Shown piece after piece: positions 10,601-21,105 of a stretch of DNA of 64,000 bases; the first letter of the stretch is position 1, and each line of letters starts with the position of its first letter. Source of the stretch: Ypsolopha sequella (taxonomy: Eukaryota > Arthropoda > Insecta > Lepidoptera > Ypsolophidae); contig OW203992.1 of the NCBI GenBank assembly GCA_934047225.1, positions 9,909,501-9,973,500 on the forward strand. The letters run 5' to 3'. The position numbers and the translations under genes are program-made. The notes below the pieces were generated by a model, which had not been told where the DNA came from, did not search any database, and was given only the letters and a program-made list of their open reading frames with translations.

Positions 10601-12941
10601 CGCTATCCTGCAAAACAGTCGTAGGTACTTAAATTAAAATTAATTTTTCTATTTTTTAATAATAGTTCTTAAGATTCGGTATTCGATGAATTTTTTATCG
10701 ATTCGTAGTAATCATCATCACTTACTAAGATTCCAGTATGAATTTGGCTGCATAAATGAATGTCATCTTATTTATGAGCGCGTCATCAAGATCTAACATT
10801 ATGATAACAAATTTAAAATTCCTACAGATTTTAAGAAAAGCGGTCAGACCGACGGACGGACACAAGAGTGATCTTATAAGGGTTCCGTTTTACCTTTTAT
10901 GGAGCGGAACCATACAAAACATCCAATGCTATTATGCAATTTTATTCAAAACTCTTTGTCTATCTGGGTTGTCTATTTACGCGCGATGGAATTGTGACGG
11001 TGAAATTGAAAGAAGAGTGAATGCGGGAAATAAAGTAAACGGAGGCCTGCCTGCACTCCTTTCTGGGCAGCCAAAATTTGACTGCAAAGGCACGATTGGT
11101 GGTTCATAATGGAGTGTTGGCTCCTACACTTATGTATGATACCTAGTGAATGTTGGGTTTGGCAAGATAAAGATCAAAGTAAACTGAATGCAGAAGAAAT
11201 ACGTTCGTTATGGAGAGAGTATGTATTGAATGAAAGTGAATAAATGTCGACATACGGGATCTTTGTAGCCTGAAAGAAGACGTAGTAAGGAAAGCTTCGG
11301 TAGTTTGGACATGTAGAGAGGATGAATCAGCGGCGGATTTGTCCTAAGGCCGAGTAGGCCCGGGCCTAGGGCGCCCAGATATTAGGGGCGGCCAATCGTG
11401 GCAAAAAATACACTGATTATAACAAGAAACTACCCAAAGTAACTATTACTTTGTTATTCAATATTTTATTTTATTTTATTATTAACCTGACGAAACTACG
11501 CGCGTCAGAAATCGAAGAAAAGGCCAAAGCATTACAAAAGGTGTATTGTACTGACTTAGAAGACAATTTCTTAACAATTAACAGTACAATGTCGCCATTT
11601 TCGTGCTTACTGACATATAAAAAACCGGTCAAACTCGCGTTCCATAATTTTAATTTTGTCATTTTGTTTTCGTGTATTTCTCAAGCGCTATATTTTTCCT
11701 GTACTCTTTACGAAAGCAGATATTAACATGATTTTTGGCATATTTTTCGGTCCACCAGTTTTTGAGAAATGGGGGGACATACATATTTTGTGGATTTCTC
11801 GAAATAGATGCAAGTAAATATAGCTAAGCTATATATTTTAATTACAATTTGATACTCATGTAAATTGTATTCTATATACGACATAAGCATAATTAAATTT
11901 CGGAATATATTTCGATAAAAATTGACAAGTAAATTCATTTGTATTACCCACAGTCTTTGGTGTTACCTAAATGATGGGAGCTAAGAAAGGGGCGGCTGGT
12001 ACTACATGGCCTAGGGCGGCCAAGACTGCAAATCCGCCACTGGGATGAATGAAAGTAGAGTGACGAAAGAAATTTATAGTGCGCACGTCGAAGGCAGACC
12101 TCGACCAGGCCCCGTAGCACGATGTTTTTGCGATTAAACAGTATATCAAGCTCCTCGCACCTGTGATTCAACTAAGCTCCGTCGCGCGCGATTAAACATT
12201 ATGGTACGGGGCCAGGCCGCCCTAGAAGGATGTATACTGACCAAATTGTAGCCGATTCTGAAGGCTTCAATTTTAGTTTTAGTGCTGTCAAAACTTAAAT
12301 TATTCCAAAGTAATTTAGGTTCTGTTCCTAACATTTAAAGACTATTTTGTTTTCAAAAACAATTTTGTTTTGACAGCATTAAAACTAAAATTAAAGCCTT
12401 CAGAATCGGCTTCATTGGCGGCATACTGAAGAAGGGCAATCTCAAAAGTACCCGTAATAGAAGAGCTTAAACAAAATGTCGTTGAGCTTAAATGACTAGA
12501 TTGATGGATGTGGAAGAGGCGAAAGAGGTGTTTCTGGACCGTATCAGATGGAAATCTGTAGTCTCTGTCTACCTTTCTGGAAGACAGGCGTGAATGTATA
12601 TGTATATATGTATTCAAAACTTTATCATACTTATACGGCGCTAGTTGTAAAATAAGTAGGCAATATTTTTAATTACGGAACCCTCGGTGAGGTAGTTTCA
12701 ATCGCACTTGACGAGGTTTTTCTGTTTGATTTCCATATGGCTAGAAAGACAAACCTTACCCCTTATCACCAGTCTGGAAATGTTCATATATGAGCGCAAA
12801 GTCGAAGCACATGACCGTCAGGTAGACCACCAGCCCTCCGCAAGACGTCAGCACCCGATGCAGCAGCAACGCCTGCCATGCCGGCAGCTTCCAGCCCAAG
12901 ATCTCACCAGACACTTCACCGTCTAATTCACAAACCACCAT
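7665..12941 (-). CDS. XK-related (XKR family) multi-pass membrane protein
   Basis: Four exons on the minus strand: 12941-12760, 10607-10416, 9596-9385 and 8788-7665. Phases match (GG|G, AG|A, A|TA) and the join gives 569 aa ending in a stop. Seen: hydrophobic segments at about residues 24-52, 62-80 and 106-122; an amphipathic stretch (LELYLFLQAFIHAAPHAI, 161-178) like the XKR motif that in relatives reads xxQxxxESAPQL; then about 180 polar residues rich in Ser, Glu and Asp; then four to five membrane segments from about 426 to the end. The family includes phospholipid scramblases such as XKR8 and the XK/Kell protein; which activity this one has cannot be read here. The start at 12941 (AAAATGG context) is preferred; an in-frame ATG at 13118 would add 59 residues. 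The 2.2-kb intron 1 carries an antisense LINE remnant. The family call is solid; orthology to a given XKR is not. Confidence 0.85.
9008..9168. mobile_element. Hairpin element family A, copy 2
   Basis: Arms with GATTCTGAAGGTTTTAATTT and AAGCCTTCAGAATCGGC; the core TAATTTAGCTTCTGT is shared. In XKR intron 3. Confidence 0.85.
9597..9800. repeat. Repeat in XKR intron 2, copied at 31670-31810
   Basis: CCTTTTTCTAATTAATCG and TTCACTCAATAGTTATTC match the reverse complement of 31670-31810. It starts right beside the exon 3 acceptor, so part of the splice region may derive from the repeat. Confidence 0.65.
9800..10260 (+). repeat. Dispersed repeat family S, copy 1
   Basis: Shares CATCCCGCTCAGCTGCCAT, AAGTGTATAAACTTAGT, ACGACGTCTGTATTTCTC and AAAGGGGCCTC with 46886-48265 and 52980-54315. 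In XKR intron 2. Confidence 0.8.
11328..12042. mobile_element. Non-autonomous hAT-like element with 8-bp target duplication
   Basis: It starts CAGCGGCGGATTTG and ends CAAATCCGCCACTG, imperfect terminal inverted repeats of the hAT type. It is flanked on both sides by GGATGAAT (11320-11327 and 12043-12050), a perfect 8-bp duplication as hAT transposases make. It has no transposase. It interrupts a LINE reverse transcriptase remnant whose frame resumes after it. Its interior (about 11690-11880) matches 62630-62830 of another repeat. Confidence 0.88.
12107..12214. mobile_element. Short palindromic element, CCCGTAGCAC ends
   Basis: Ends GGCCCCGTAGCAC and GGTACGGGGCC form an inverted repeat around GATTAAACA motifs. 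It splits the LINE frame between 12108 and 12213. A second copy lies in opposite orientation at 31436-31548. Confidence 0.6.
12248..12413. mobile_element. Hairpin element family A, copy 3
   Basis: GCCGATTCTGAAGGC at the left end and its complement GCCTTCAGAATCGGC at the right. It is inserted in the LINE remnant of XKR intron 1. Confidence 0.9.
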
Positions 12942-13354
12942 TTTATATCGTGAAAAAACTACATTTTGTTGTTGTCGTACTGGCACAGTTGCTTTTGAAA
13001 ATATCGGGATTGAACATTTAACTTTCAAAAACTTAGTAATTACATTGCACTGATAGAAGTTTCCGAATGAAACAGTTAAAAATGAGAACGCACGGTGATT
13101 CAGTCTGCCCACACCCAATGATACAGGCGATAAGATAAGATACTGGTGATATTGAGCTCACAACCTATAATTATTTAGATCTTTCAAGTTTTTGTTTTGT
13201 TACGTATGGTACTGTCGGGAAAAGTTCCTCCAATCCATTTGCATTCCTATTAGCATTATAACAAGCGTGAAACGTGAGTCTGTGTAATTTACCTATCAGT
13301 TTATTTATACATGCAGCTTGACAAAAAGGAGTTAAGAAATTATTTGACGAAATG

Positions 13355-13425
13355 CGAGTCGGACTGGCACACAAAGGGCTTCGTATCACCAAACAAAACG
13401 GGTACGGAACCCTAAAATCGTCATG
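13355..13425. repeat. Fragment of the GTTCCGTACC-type repeat
   Basis: GCGAGTCGGACT and GGGTACGGAACCCTAAAA survive with the interior lost. Compare 40312-40614. Upstream of the XKR start. Confidence 0.6.
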
Positions 13426-13928
13426 GTAAATAATAACAATTTAAATGCCAAAGCAACACTAAGGCGACAAAAAACAAGGCGTTGAAATGGTAGTGCCTGA
13501 ACAACAATTCGGCACCCTTTGAGTACGCAGCCATGATATTAATTATTTATTTGTTGTTTTACTTTGATTGTTTACAACAATCTGACTGAATTTAAAACGT
13601 GTATAAAAGAGGGCAGGAAAAATGACGGTAAAAATATGCTACTTTTTCGAGGTTTTTTTGTAAACATTTGAAACTAAATTAAAATTTGTGCTAGGTGACC
13701 AAATAGAAAATGCGGATTTTAGATCAAAGAAAGTTATTGCCCTTTAAATAATATTCAATTTTATACAAATTTGCTTTGCTCACCATGAAAACCTATTGGG
13801 CACGCCAGCTAAACTTAGGAACTTGAAATTTCATTCACAGGTTGGTCTTATAGCTCACGTATGGAAAAAAATCTGAATATTACCTATAATTCTTTAAGAA
13901 TTATCTCCAACTTAAACCCTTTAGATAT

Positions 13929-14107
13929 TAAAGCCGATTCTGAAGGCTTTAATTTTAGTTTTAGTGCTGTCAAGTAGTGTCTGCTGTTAAATTTTGCCAA
14001 AGTAATTTAGCTTCTGTTCCTAAACTTTAAGAACTATTTCGCAATGAACAAAATTTAGTTTTGACAGCACTAAAACTAAAATTAAAGCCTTCAAAATCGG
14101 CTTTAAT
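13929..14107. mobile_element. Hairpin element family A, copy 4
   Basis: Begins TTAAAGCCGATTCTGAAGG and ends CCTTCAAAATCGGCTTTAA. In the XKR-MALSU1 intergenic region, about 1 kb from each start codon. Confidence 0.9.
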
Positions 14108-14999
14108 GCCTAGATAGAATTTAAAGAATCGTAAAAGTGTTAAGTTGATCATTCAAGTTTTATATTACTCATACAAGAAGATGTAAAGTTAAATGCAATA
14201 GAGTCCATAATTTGCTTTACATAGGTACTCTTATTTAACTTGGTCACTTTCACAAAATGTAAATGATACTTCTTGACCCCGAGTCTCGCGAGAGTGTAAA
14301 TGTAGTATGAAGACTCTCAGATTGTTCCGTTTTGCGCATCAACTACATGTCTGTTGGCGCAATTTCAGAGCTCCGTTTTGAAAAACTGTGGAGACACAAT
14401 ATATACATGGTCGAAATACCATGCAAAATATATAACATACCTACAGTGACTATAAACGGTATAAACAGATAATAAAACATCAGAAATTGCTGTATGGGCT
14501 AAGTTCCCTTTGCCTTCCCACCTAAAAAAAATTGAGTACCTAAGAAGAGTCTTATAATGGTCTAAAAATACAACTGGAGAAGGAGCCTTCTGTTGGTTCC
14601 ATGGAAGTAGTATGTACTAGTAATTTGGTTCATTTGTGCCAATGCCAACAGGTACAGCAGTCAACTGGCCACCTATGTATTGGCCCCTTACCTAAATCGT
14701 TATGTTATGTAAATGCATACCCAGAGTTACAATTACAGAATTTTCTAATTCAAGTCTGTAGTTCTCTATAATATCGCCAAACTTGAAATAGGTATAATTA
14801 GAGAAGAAAACGATATCGTGATGGTAGGATACAAGTGCCATCTGTTGATTGGTCAGAGAGATAACCTCGTTTTCCAATTTTCGGCCGCTGGTATGAAACT
14901 GTCCCTCCCTCATGAAGTAAGGTTAGAATTTACGGAAAATAAAAGTTTGATGTTTTTGTTTATTTACTTACTTACCTAGGTAACTTTAACAAAACCAAG

Positions 15000-16121
15000 A
15001 TGTTTCGAAGTATCTGCACAAGGTCTCTGCCTAATCTGAGTAAAGTGCTAAATCTACAGAATCCGTATTTTGTAGACCATGTTATGAAAGTACACAGTGG
15101 AGTTTGCCATATGAATCCTAGGCAAACATCAAAATCAAACAATCCGCCTTCTCCTGGTATAGCTAGCAAGTATCAAGTTATTACAGAAGAAAACTCCCCA
15201 ATAATAGAAAACACAGAAGTGGAAATGCACTCACACACCAAGGAAATCGACAAGTATCCTTTGCTTACTGATGAATTTGACGGGATTAACCTGGAAAGTA
15301 TGTATATAGGAGATACGTTAATGTATAGGAGCATGATCCTATGACGGAAAGTATTTGTCCTATTTTGTTCTTCACAATTATTGTTGTCTTTTCTCAGGGG
15401 GTAAAGATGGAGTATTTGAAATAGAAGACCTGGTTGATTTACTGCAAAGAGAAAATTCCAAAGATATATTTGTAGCGAGTGTACCAAAAGAAATCAACTA
15501 TGTTCAATACATATGCGTAGTTAGCGCCCGAAGCAAAAGACACATTTCTGCTCTTGCGCAATATGTAAGAAAGGTTTACAAAAAGAAGTGTTGTAAAACT
15601 GACTTAATACCAAGAATTGAAGGGAAAGATTCAGAAGATTGGATGGCTCTAGATTTAGGTAAGTTTCTATTAGGTTGTTTGTTTAGTACATCACAGTTTT
15701 TACAAAATAAATAAATGGAAAAATTGCAGATTTTTCATTGTCCTATATACATATATGTTATTCACATACTGTAAAATGGAAACTGTTATCTGGACTGCAA
15801 TCTATCGTTTTAGCAATAATGATTATTAAAAGGACATTTATTTTAATAGATTTGTAGGTACTATTTTATTGCTATACAATAAGAGGGAGGGTTTTAAATT
15901 TATTGATGACAATGTTTATTATAACCAATGTCCAATATCTTTTTTCAGGTAATATAGCTCTTCACATATTCTCAGAAAAGAACAGGAAGGTGTATGATCT
16001 GGAAACTCTCTGGTCAGTAGGGCCAGAGTTTGATGAACAAGCTCAGAGGAAAAATAGTGAAATTGTGGATATATTTGAAAATTATAGCACTTATTTAAAA
16101 GATTTAAAACCCTTAGCATAA
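15000..16121 (+). CDS. MALSU1: Mitochondrial ribosome-silencing factor, MALSU1/RsfS (Iojap) family
   Basis: Three exons: 15000-15297, 15398-15658 and 15949-16121, with good GT-AG borders, giving 243 aa. The N-terminus (MFRSICTRSLPNLSK) is rich in Arg and Ser and has no acidic residue, as in a mitochondrial targeting peptide. The Iojap/RsfS domain starts near residue 103. Visible hallmarks are the LVDLLQRENSKDI stretch, the IEGKDSEDWMALDLG motif at the exon 2/3 join, and the following NIALHIFSEKNRKVYDLETLW. In the family this domain binds mitochondrial uL14m and keeps the large subunit from joining the small one too early during assembly. The start is the first ATG of the open frame. The gene lies head to head with XKR, 2.1 kb away, and converges on CycY. 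Confidence 0.93.
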
Positions 16122-17436
16122 GTGAAATAATCTTGTAGTATAAAATATAGGTTATAAGAATTTATTTTATTTCACTTTCTATTTTATCTTGATCCTACTT
16201 GGTGCGAGTTCAAAGGAAATAATAATAAGGTACACTCTCTAGATATAAAAATCAATTAAAAGTGTCATATAAAATGTTTATTTCCACTTAATTACATTAT
16301 ATACTTTAAATTATGGATTGTATAAGTGTAATTACAAATTTTGAAATTATTGATAAATTAAACATGAATTTTCTAAAATTTTAGCAAGTTTTAAATTGAA
16401 ATACAAAATTGTATGTTATGTTAAGGGTCATATAGCATACACAACAACAGAAACAATAGAATTATGTTGAACTATGTATTCAAAACTATATAATTTGATT
16501 TACAAAATAACAATTTGGCATAATTTGATTAACTAGCTCAGATTTCTAAATGCATATTGACAATTTAAAACTATACAAAAAGCTGACTAAAACGTTCATA
16601 CAACATCCACAACTTCTTTACTACAGTCAATTCAGCAGACATTCTCTCTTCATATTTACTTAGTCCTAAGTAGCATACTTTTGGAAGCAACCTATGTTAT
16701 ATTAGTGCTGCTAAAAACTAATATTAAACTAAAATTAAATTTGGAAGCCAAAACAAGATTAAAAAATAATATTGCATGTAACTTCTAAATAAAATTTGCA
16801 AAATCCCTTTGCATTACAAACATATACAAAAAAAATTGAACCACAATTAGTCTTTTTGTAACTTTGTGAAATTAATAATAAAAAATATGATTATTTATTT
16901 ATGTAAATTAATAGTTGGCACACTAGCAGTTTCTCTAGGTGCACTTGAAATGTAACAATGAGCTACATGTTTTTAAAGTTTAAGTGAAATAAACCATTAT
17001 CCAAATTTGAAGTTGATAATTGTGGTTATCAGCTGTTTTAATAAATAAAATCTGAACTATTATTTTCTCGTCTAGACTTTAAATAATTGAGGAGTGATCA
17101 TGAGACACATATATTCAAAGTATCTTGCACATAGTCCTTGGCTGGTACAAATTGGACAGTATAAGATGATGCATTTTTCAATGTTTTTAGTTAACATCCT
17201 CAATGGTTTGAGATCAAGAAAGAAAGCTTTAATAACTACAAAGAAAAGCTTGGTCCAAAAATCTTTGTAACAATCTAACAATCACTCTTCAGTTATAGTT
17301 GTTTGTCACAGTACAAAAAGTATGTACATAGATGATTTTTTTTCTTAAAAAATTATGCAAATTATAATTACTGGTGCAATTATTTGAAAAGTACATTTGT
17401 CTTTTAGTATACAAAGCCTGGCTCATGACTAAATAA
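16122..17436. other. Convergent 3' region between MALSU1 and CycY
   Basis: About 1.3 kb of AT-rich DNA without a gene. It probably holds both 3' untranslated regions; several minus-strand AATAAA matches (for example near 16894) could serve CycY. I see no clear transposon here, unlike the rest of the window. Confidence 0.4.
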
Positions 17437-18447
17437 TTAAGAAAGTATGGCCACACTTCGCCTTACCCCTGCACCAGAACTTACATTATCCAAGCTCGAC
17501 CATTTCTTGATCCCATTTTTGAGAACTTCAGCAGATATTTTGTCCTCCATAACACGAGACATGGCTTCTAATTTTTGTGCCCTTTCTTTGCTCAGAGGCT
17601 CACTTGGGAAAGCTAGATCATTAGCCTCAGCCAATGTGCGCAAATCAAAATAATACTTAGCATAAACACTAGACGGTACATTTATGTTGAATTGTAACAT
17701 TTCTAAAAACTGCCTCTCTAACTCATTCATGTCTTCTACAGTGATATCTTTTAAAATTTGGCAATAATCCACATTCCACACAGCCTGATCATCCCACACT
17801 TTACTTGCGAGTAAAATAGCTCCCAGTACTATTCTCTTCCAGTTTGACGGAGCTATGTCCAGCTCAGCACAGATGAGAAGTCTCTCTAAGTAGACGAGGG
17901 TAATGATAGCACACTCAGCTGTCAGTTGTGCTGCATTAAACAATGTTCGCACAAACTTGTATATCTGCTTGTGCTCTGGATTGTATTTATCATAATCATC
18001 ACAGACTCCATCTTTACTTAAGGGATGAAGTTTCTCATCAAAAATATCAAGTCTTCTCTCAGATGTCCTGTTTTTGATGTGATAATAAATAGCCAAAGCT
18101 ACACATTTCACTGTATTTTTCAAGTTTGGTTGAGATACAGTACTATCATCTAAGTAAATTGTAGAACAGGAACTGCTTTTCTTGAGTTTGTTTTCGGCGA
18201 TTTGGTGTTGACTACGCTTTCTGGTCATGCCATTCTCTATGGAGGCTTTAGATCTTTCCATGAATATGGTGCCAGCTATAGGATCCTGTGAGGGGTCAAT
18301 GTCCCCGTCGTCGGGCTCTCGCTCGCTGATGTGCTGGATGTTGTTAGAGCTGACCTCTCCGTCAGGCAGGTACTCATCTAACTTCACGATGTCCTTTCGG
18401 ATGGGCGAGGGGCTCCGATAACAACAGCAACTGTTCTGGTTACCCAT
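17437..18447 (-). CDS. CycY: Cyclin Y
   Basis: One uninterrupted frame of 336 aa. It begins [12 protein letters not shown]: Gly2 fits N-myristoylation and the Cys run fits palmitoylation, as known for cyclin Y, which tethers its kinase (CDK14/16; Eip63E in flies) to membranes. A Ser-rich region with basic patches (about 75-105) may hold phosphorylation sites of the kind bound by 14-3-3 proteins. The cyclin box runs from about 135 to 265 ([49 protein letters not shown]). Length matches human CCNY (341 aa). The coding region has no intron. A good splice acceptor (TTTGTTTCAG) sits upstream in the 5' leader near 18565, so the leader is probably spliced, which argues against a plain processed copy. 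Confidence 0.95.
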   Translation of the reverse strand: MGNQNSCCCYRSPSPIRKDIVKLDEYLPDGEVSSNNIQHISEREPDDGDIDPSQDPIAGTIFMERSKASIENGMTRKRSQHQIAENKLKKSSSCSTIYLDDSTVSQPNLKNTVKCVALAIYYHIKNRTSERRLDIFDEKLHPLSKDGVCDDYDKYNPEHKQIYKFVRTLFNAAQLTAECAIITLVYLERLLICAELDIAPSNWKRIVLGAILLASKVWDDQAVWNVDYCQILKDITVEDMNELERQFLEMLQFNINVPSSVYAKYYFDLRTLAEANDLAFPSEPLSKERAQKLEAMSRVMEDKISAEVLKNGIKKWSSLDNVSSGAGVRRSVAILS

Positions 18448-18562
18448 CGTTATAGATTATGTAGTGAACACCTTGACATTATACTACAATAACAGCTCCG
18501 ATCGTGCAGAGGCACATAGATAGTGTGCCGGCTCACAAGAAAGACATAAAAGGCCCATAGTG

Positions 18563-18571
18563 CCTGAAACA
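18563..18571 (-). promoter_or_regulatory. Splice acceptor in the CycY 5' leader
   Basis: On the minus strand TTTGTTTCAG precedes GCACTATGGG, about 115 bases before the CycY ATG. It is a canonical pyrimidine-AG acceptor and suggests at least one non-coding exon farther upstream, which I cannot place. Confidence 0.45.
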
Positions 18572-18817
18572 AAAGGAAGGTGTATGAATATTGTATTAGT
18601 CTAGTTTAGCAGCTTGGACTTTTGTAACACGGTAATGATATGATAAAGAATGTTTGTGGGATCATACCTCAACATATAGAATACACTTTAAATGTTAAAA
18701 TACACATTTTATAATCTAGAACAACCAAAATCTTCATCGGCTTTTACTTGTGACAGTTGAACGAGTGAGTGAGTGAAGAGTGAACAAACGAACGAGAACC
18801 CCATCGCGAACGTCATC

Positions 18818-19783
18818 CCTGCGGTCCGAAATAGAATAAGCGTTTTTCTTGTTGTTTTTTTTTCTTAGTTCTTAGTTTTCCTCCAGATGGCGCTGTCCAT
18901 GCCACCATAGATAAAATATAGTTCGTAGCAATCAATGTCAAAGTGGATTTTAGTTTGTTTGGAATCTTTGAAAATGTTGTCATTGATTATGTTGCTAAAG
19001 AATACGACAATGCCATCTAGGAATCTTATTTAACACTAAATTTGACATAAGGAAAAACGCTCATTACAATGGATCATAAGCCATTCACTTCATATAGTGC
19101 GCGCCAATCTTTTAGTTGCCTCTGAAGATGGCTGCAAGAAGCAACGCTATAGCCGCTTTACGGTGTCAGGAGAACGTTACAGGAGCGAGGGCGCGGAGCA
19201 CACCCGCCTGCGTGCCGCACCACTCCCCCGCTCGCCATTTTGCAGGTGTCAACACTATGCGTTAGTGTTAGTGCTACGTTCGTACACTACACACGCGTGC
19301 ATTACATGAAAAGTACCTTCGAGGAAAAAATTCTATGATTCGTTAAGTTTATCGTTGAATCTGTTTGTTATAGTTATAGTATATTTGTTGTTGCCTTTAT
19401 TTGTTATTTTGTTGATTTAGTTTGTGAAAGTTTTGTTGGTTTAGTTTGTTAAAGTTTATTTTTGTTGTTATGCCTCGCGGACGTTATAGCGTTTTAAGGT
19501 GACAATGTAGGAAAATGGTGTTTTTATTAATGCGTTTTATTTATATTGTTAATATTGCACTAAAATAATAATAAATAAATAATATGTAGGTACAACAAGT
19601 ACACCTTCCCACTTATAGTAAACATTTAATAATCAGCCGTTGATATTATTGTTTCCTTGACTATACCTGCGTAAGCTTGTACTCGTAAGTTCGTAACTCA
19701 ATCAGAGGCGACTAAAAGATTGGCACGCACTGTTACTTTCGTAATCGATTTTAGCGATGTAATTCTATTTCGGACCGCAGGGT
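18818..19783. mobile_element. 965-bp element with concentric inverted repeats
   Basis: Outer ends CCCTGCGGTCCGAAATAGAAT (18818) and ATTCTATTTCGGACCGCAGGG. A second inverted pair sits inside, GTGCGCGCCAATCTTTTAGT at 19098 against ACTAAAAGATTGGCACGCAC ending at 19731. A third, AAGCGTTTTTC against GAAAAACGC, is at 18837-19062. No transposase. It lies in the CycY-Acn intergenic region. Confidence 0.7.
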
Positions 19784-20078
19784 TAGTGATGTGGTATTTA
19801 CATGAGTGAATCGGTCTATTTCACATGACTTTGTACCGTAGAGTAGGTGCTCTCTTTATGCTTTGTACCTTTGCACGAATTTCATTTGAAAATTTCATTG
19901 TTGAATCAAACCATAGACAAATTTCGTTACAAGAGCGTTCTTGAACGCCGGGGTAAGGGTAAACGTCAACTACAGTTACAACACATTCCACAACCACCAG
20001 AGTGAAAACGAATAGCTCGAAGTACCTTGTCAGAAATGTAAAATTCACTTTGTCAGTTAAATTTTACATTTACCCAGA

Positions 20079-20341
20079 TAGTCGTTCATAAACTCACATC
20101 GTGTTTGGTTTCCTGCCAGGGTCGCAACACTAACCCGTTCAAAAATAACCTCGCGTCTTAACACCGACCGTTCAAAATTACAGTATTGTTACTGATGTCA
20201 ACATTTTCAACATCAACTCTCGCAAGGTTCAAAATTATCATTTTTGAACTGTCGGTTTTGAGACGCGAGTTGATTTTTGAACGGGTTAGTGTTGCAACCC
20301 GGGTAGAAAACCCAACCCGGTGTGAGTTTATGAACGACTAC
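20079..20341. mobile_element. 260-bp foldback element upstream of Acinus
   Basis: TAGTCGTTCATAAACTCACA at the left, TGTGAGTTTATGAACGACTA at the right; inner arms AACACTAACCCGTTCAAAAAT and TTTTTGAACGGGTTAGTGTT. Very good arms. Confidence 0.9.
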
Positions 20342-20497
20342 ACTGCAGAAGGAGCGACTTGAAGCGCGGAGCGTCCGCTAAACCAGTTTTTACAGTCGGC
20401 TTGAATTCGGCCCCGCCCGGCACGTGGCGTCACCCTGCCACGCACTTCCCGAGTTCCCGCATTTCACCTTCGGTACCGCTAGCAGATTGAGGTGCGT
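20342..20497 (+). promoter_or_regulatory. GC-rich block, possible Acinus promoter or first non-coding exon
   Basis: A short CpG-rich island in AT-rich surroundings, with a GCCCCGCCC box and a CACGTG E-box. It ends at a possible donor (GAG|GTGCGT near 20493). The first Acinus coding exon has a splice acceptor just before its ATG, so an upstream leader exon must exist; this block is the best candidate. A foldback element (20079-20341) abuts it directly. Inference from composition only. Confidence 0.35.
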
Positions 20498-21105
20498 TTA
20501 GTTGTTTTGATTTTTGTCGATACAAATTAGTGAAATAGCTCCTACATTGAGTACACGAAAACCATTGAGCAGCCAATCGAAAGAAATTGTGTTAAACTTG
20601 ATAAACTATTTTAAAGACGTAATTAAATTTAAGAGGCGAGACGCCGCGCCTCTATTGATGCCCAAAAAGAGCAAATCATCATAAACGGGGGATGCATGGG
20701 ACGGGAGTGAATTTCAAGTTGATGAAGATGCACAGTGTGAGGTGTAGAATAAATATTACAACATTTTAAGTAAATAAACCTCTATACGTAATCTTTTTGT
20801 CTGACTCTACATTCTGGTATTACTCACCAAACGCATTTCTCAGGTTTCGTCTTCCGGAGTGTATCTGGCTGCTGGCGTATTGGAACGCTACCCTAAGCTA
20901 TGGCTGGCAACAAAAGAAAAAACAAAAAATACAATATGGCTGCCTACTTTCTGAGATTGAACGCGCGCATGCTATTTTATATTTGAGAAATTGTTTGATT
21001 TCCGAGGTTCTGTAGTCGAAGAAGTAATGTTTATTTCATATTGTCATATTCTCCGTAATATTTAGTGGCAAATTTATAAGTAGTGATATTCTGTTGCAGG
21101 GAAAA

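Larger units (their letters stand above)
10985..12600 (+). pseudogene. LINE reverse transcriptase C-terminus, interrupted by other elements
   Basis: Pieces in order: 10985-11110 (ERRVNAGNKVNGGLPALL), 11190-11327 (FGHVERMN), then after the hAT element 12051-12108 (SRVTKEIYSAHVEGRPR), 12213-12247 (GRPRRMYTDQI), and after a hairpin element 12415-12600. This is the conserved C-terminal order of an insect non-LTR reverse transcriptase. Stops and frameshifts make it dead. It lies antisense in XKR intron 1. Confidence 0.75.
12942..14999. other. Head-to-head intergenic region XKR-MALSU1
   Basis: About 2 kb. It holds the repeat fragment at 13355-13425 and hairpin A copy 4; 14108-14999 shows nothing I recognise. 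Promoters of both genes must lie here but no clear core motif stands out. Confidence 0.4.

Noticed and set aside
14692..14913. 73-codon minus-strand frame upstream of MALSU1
   Set aside because: No motif, no splice sites or relatives seen; probably chance.
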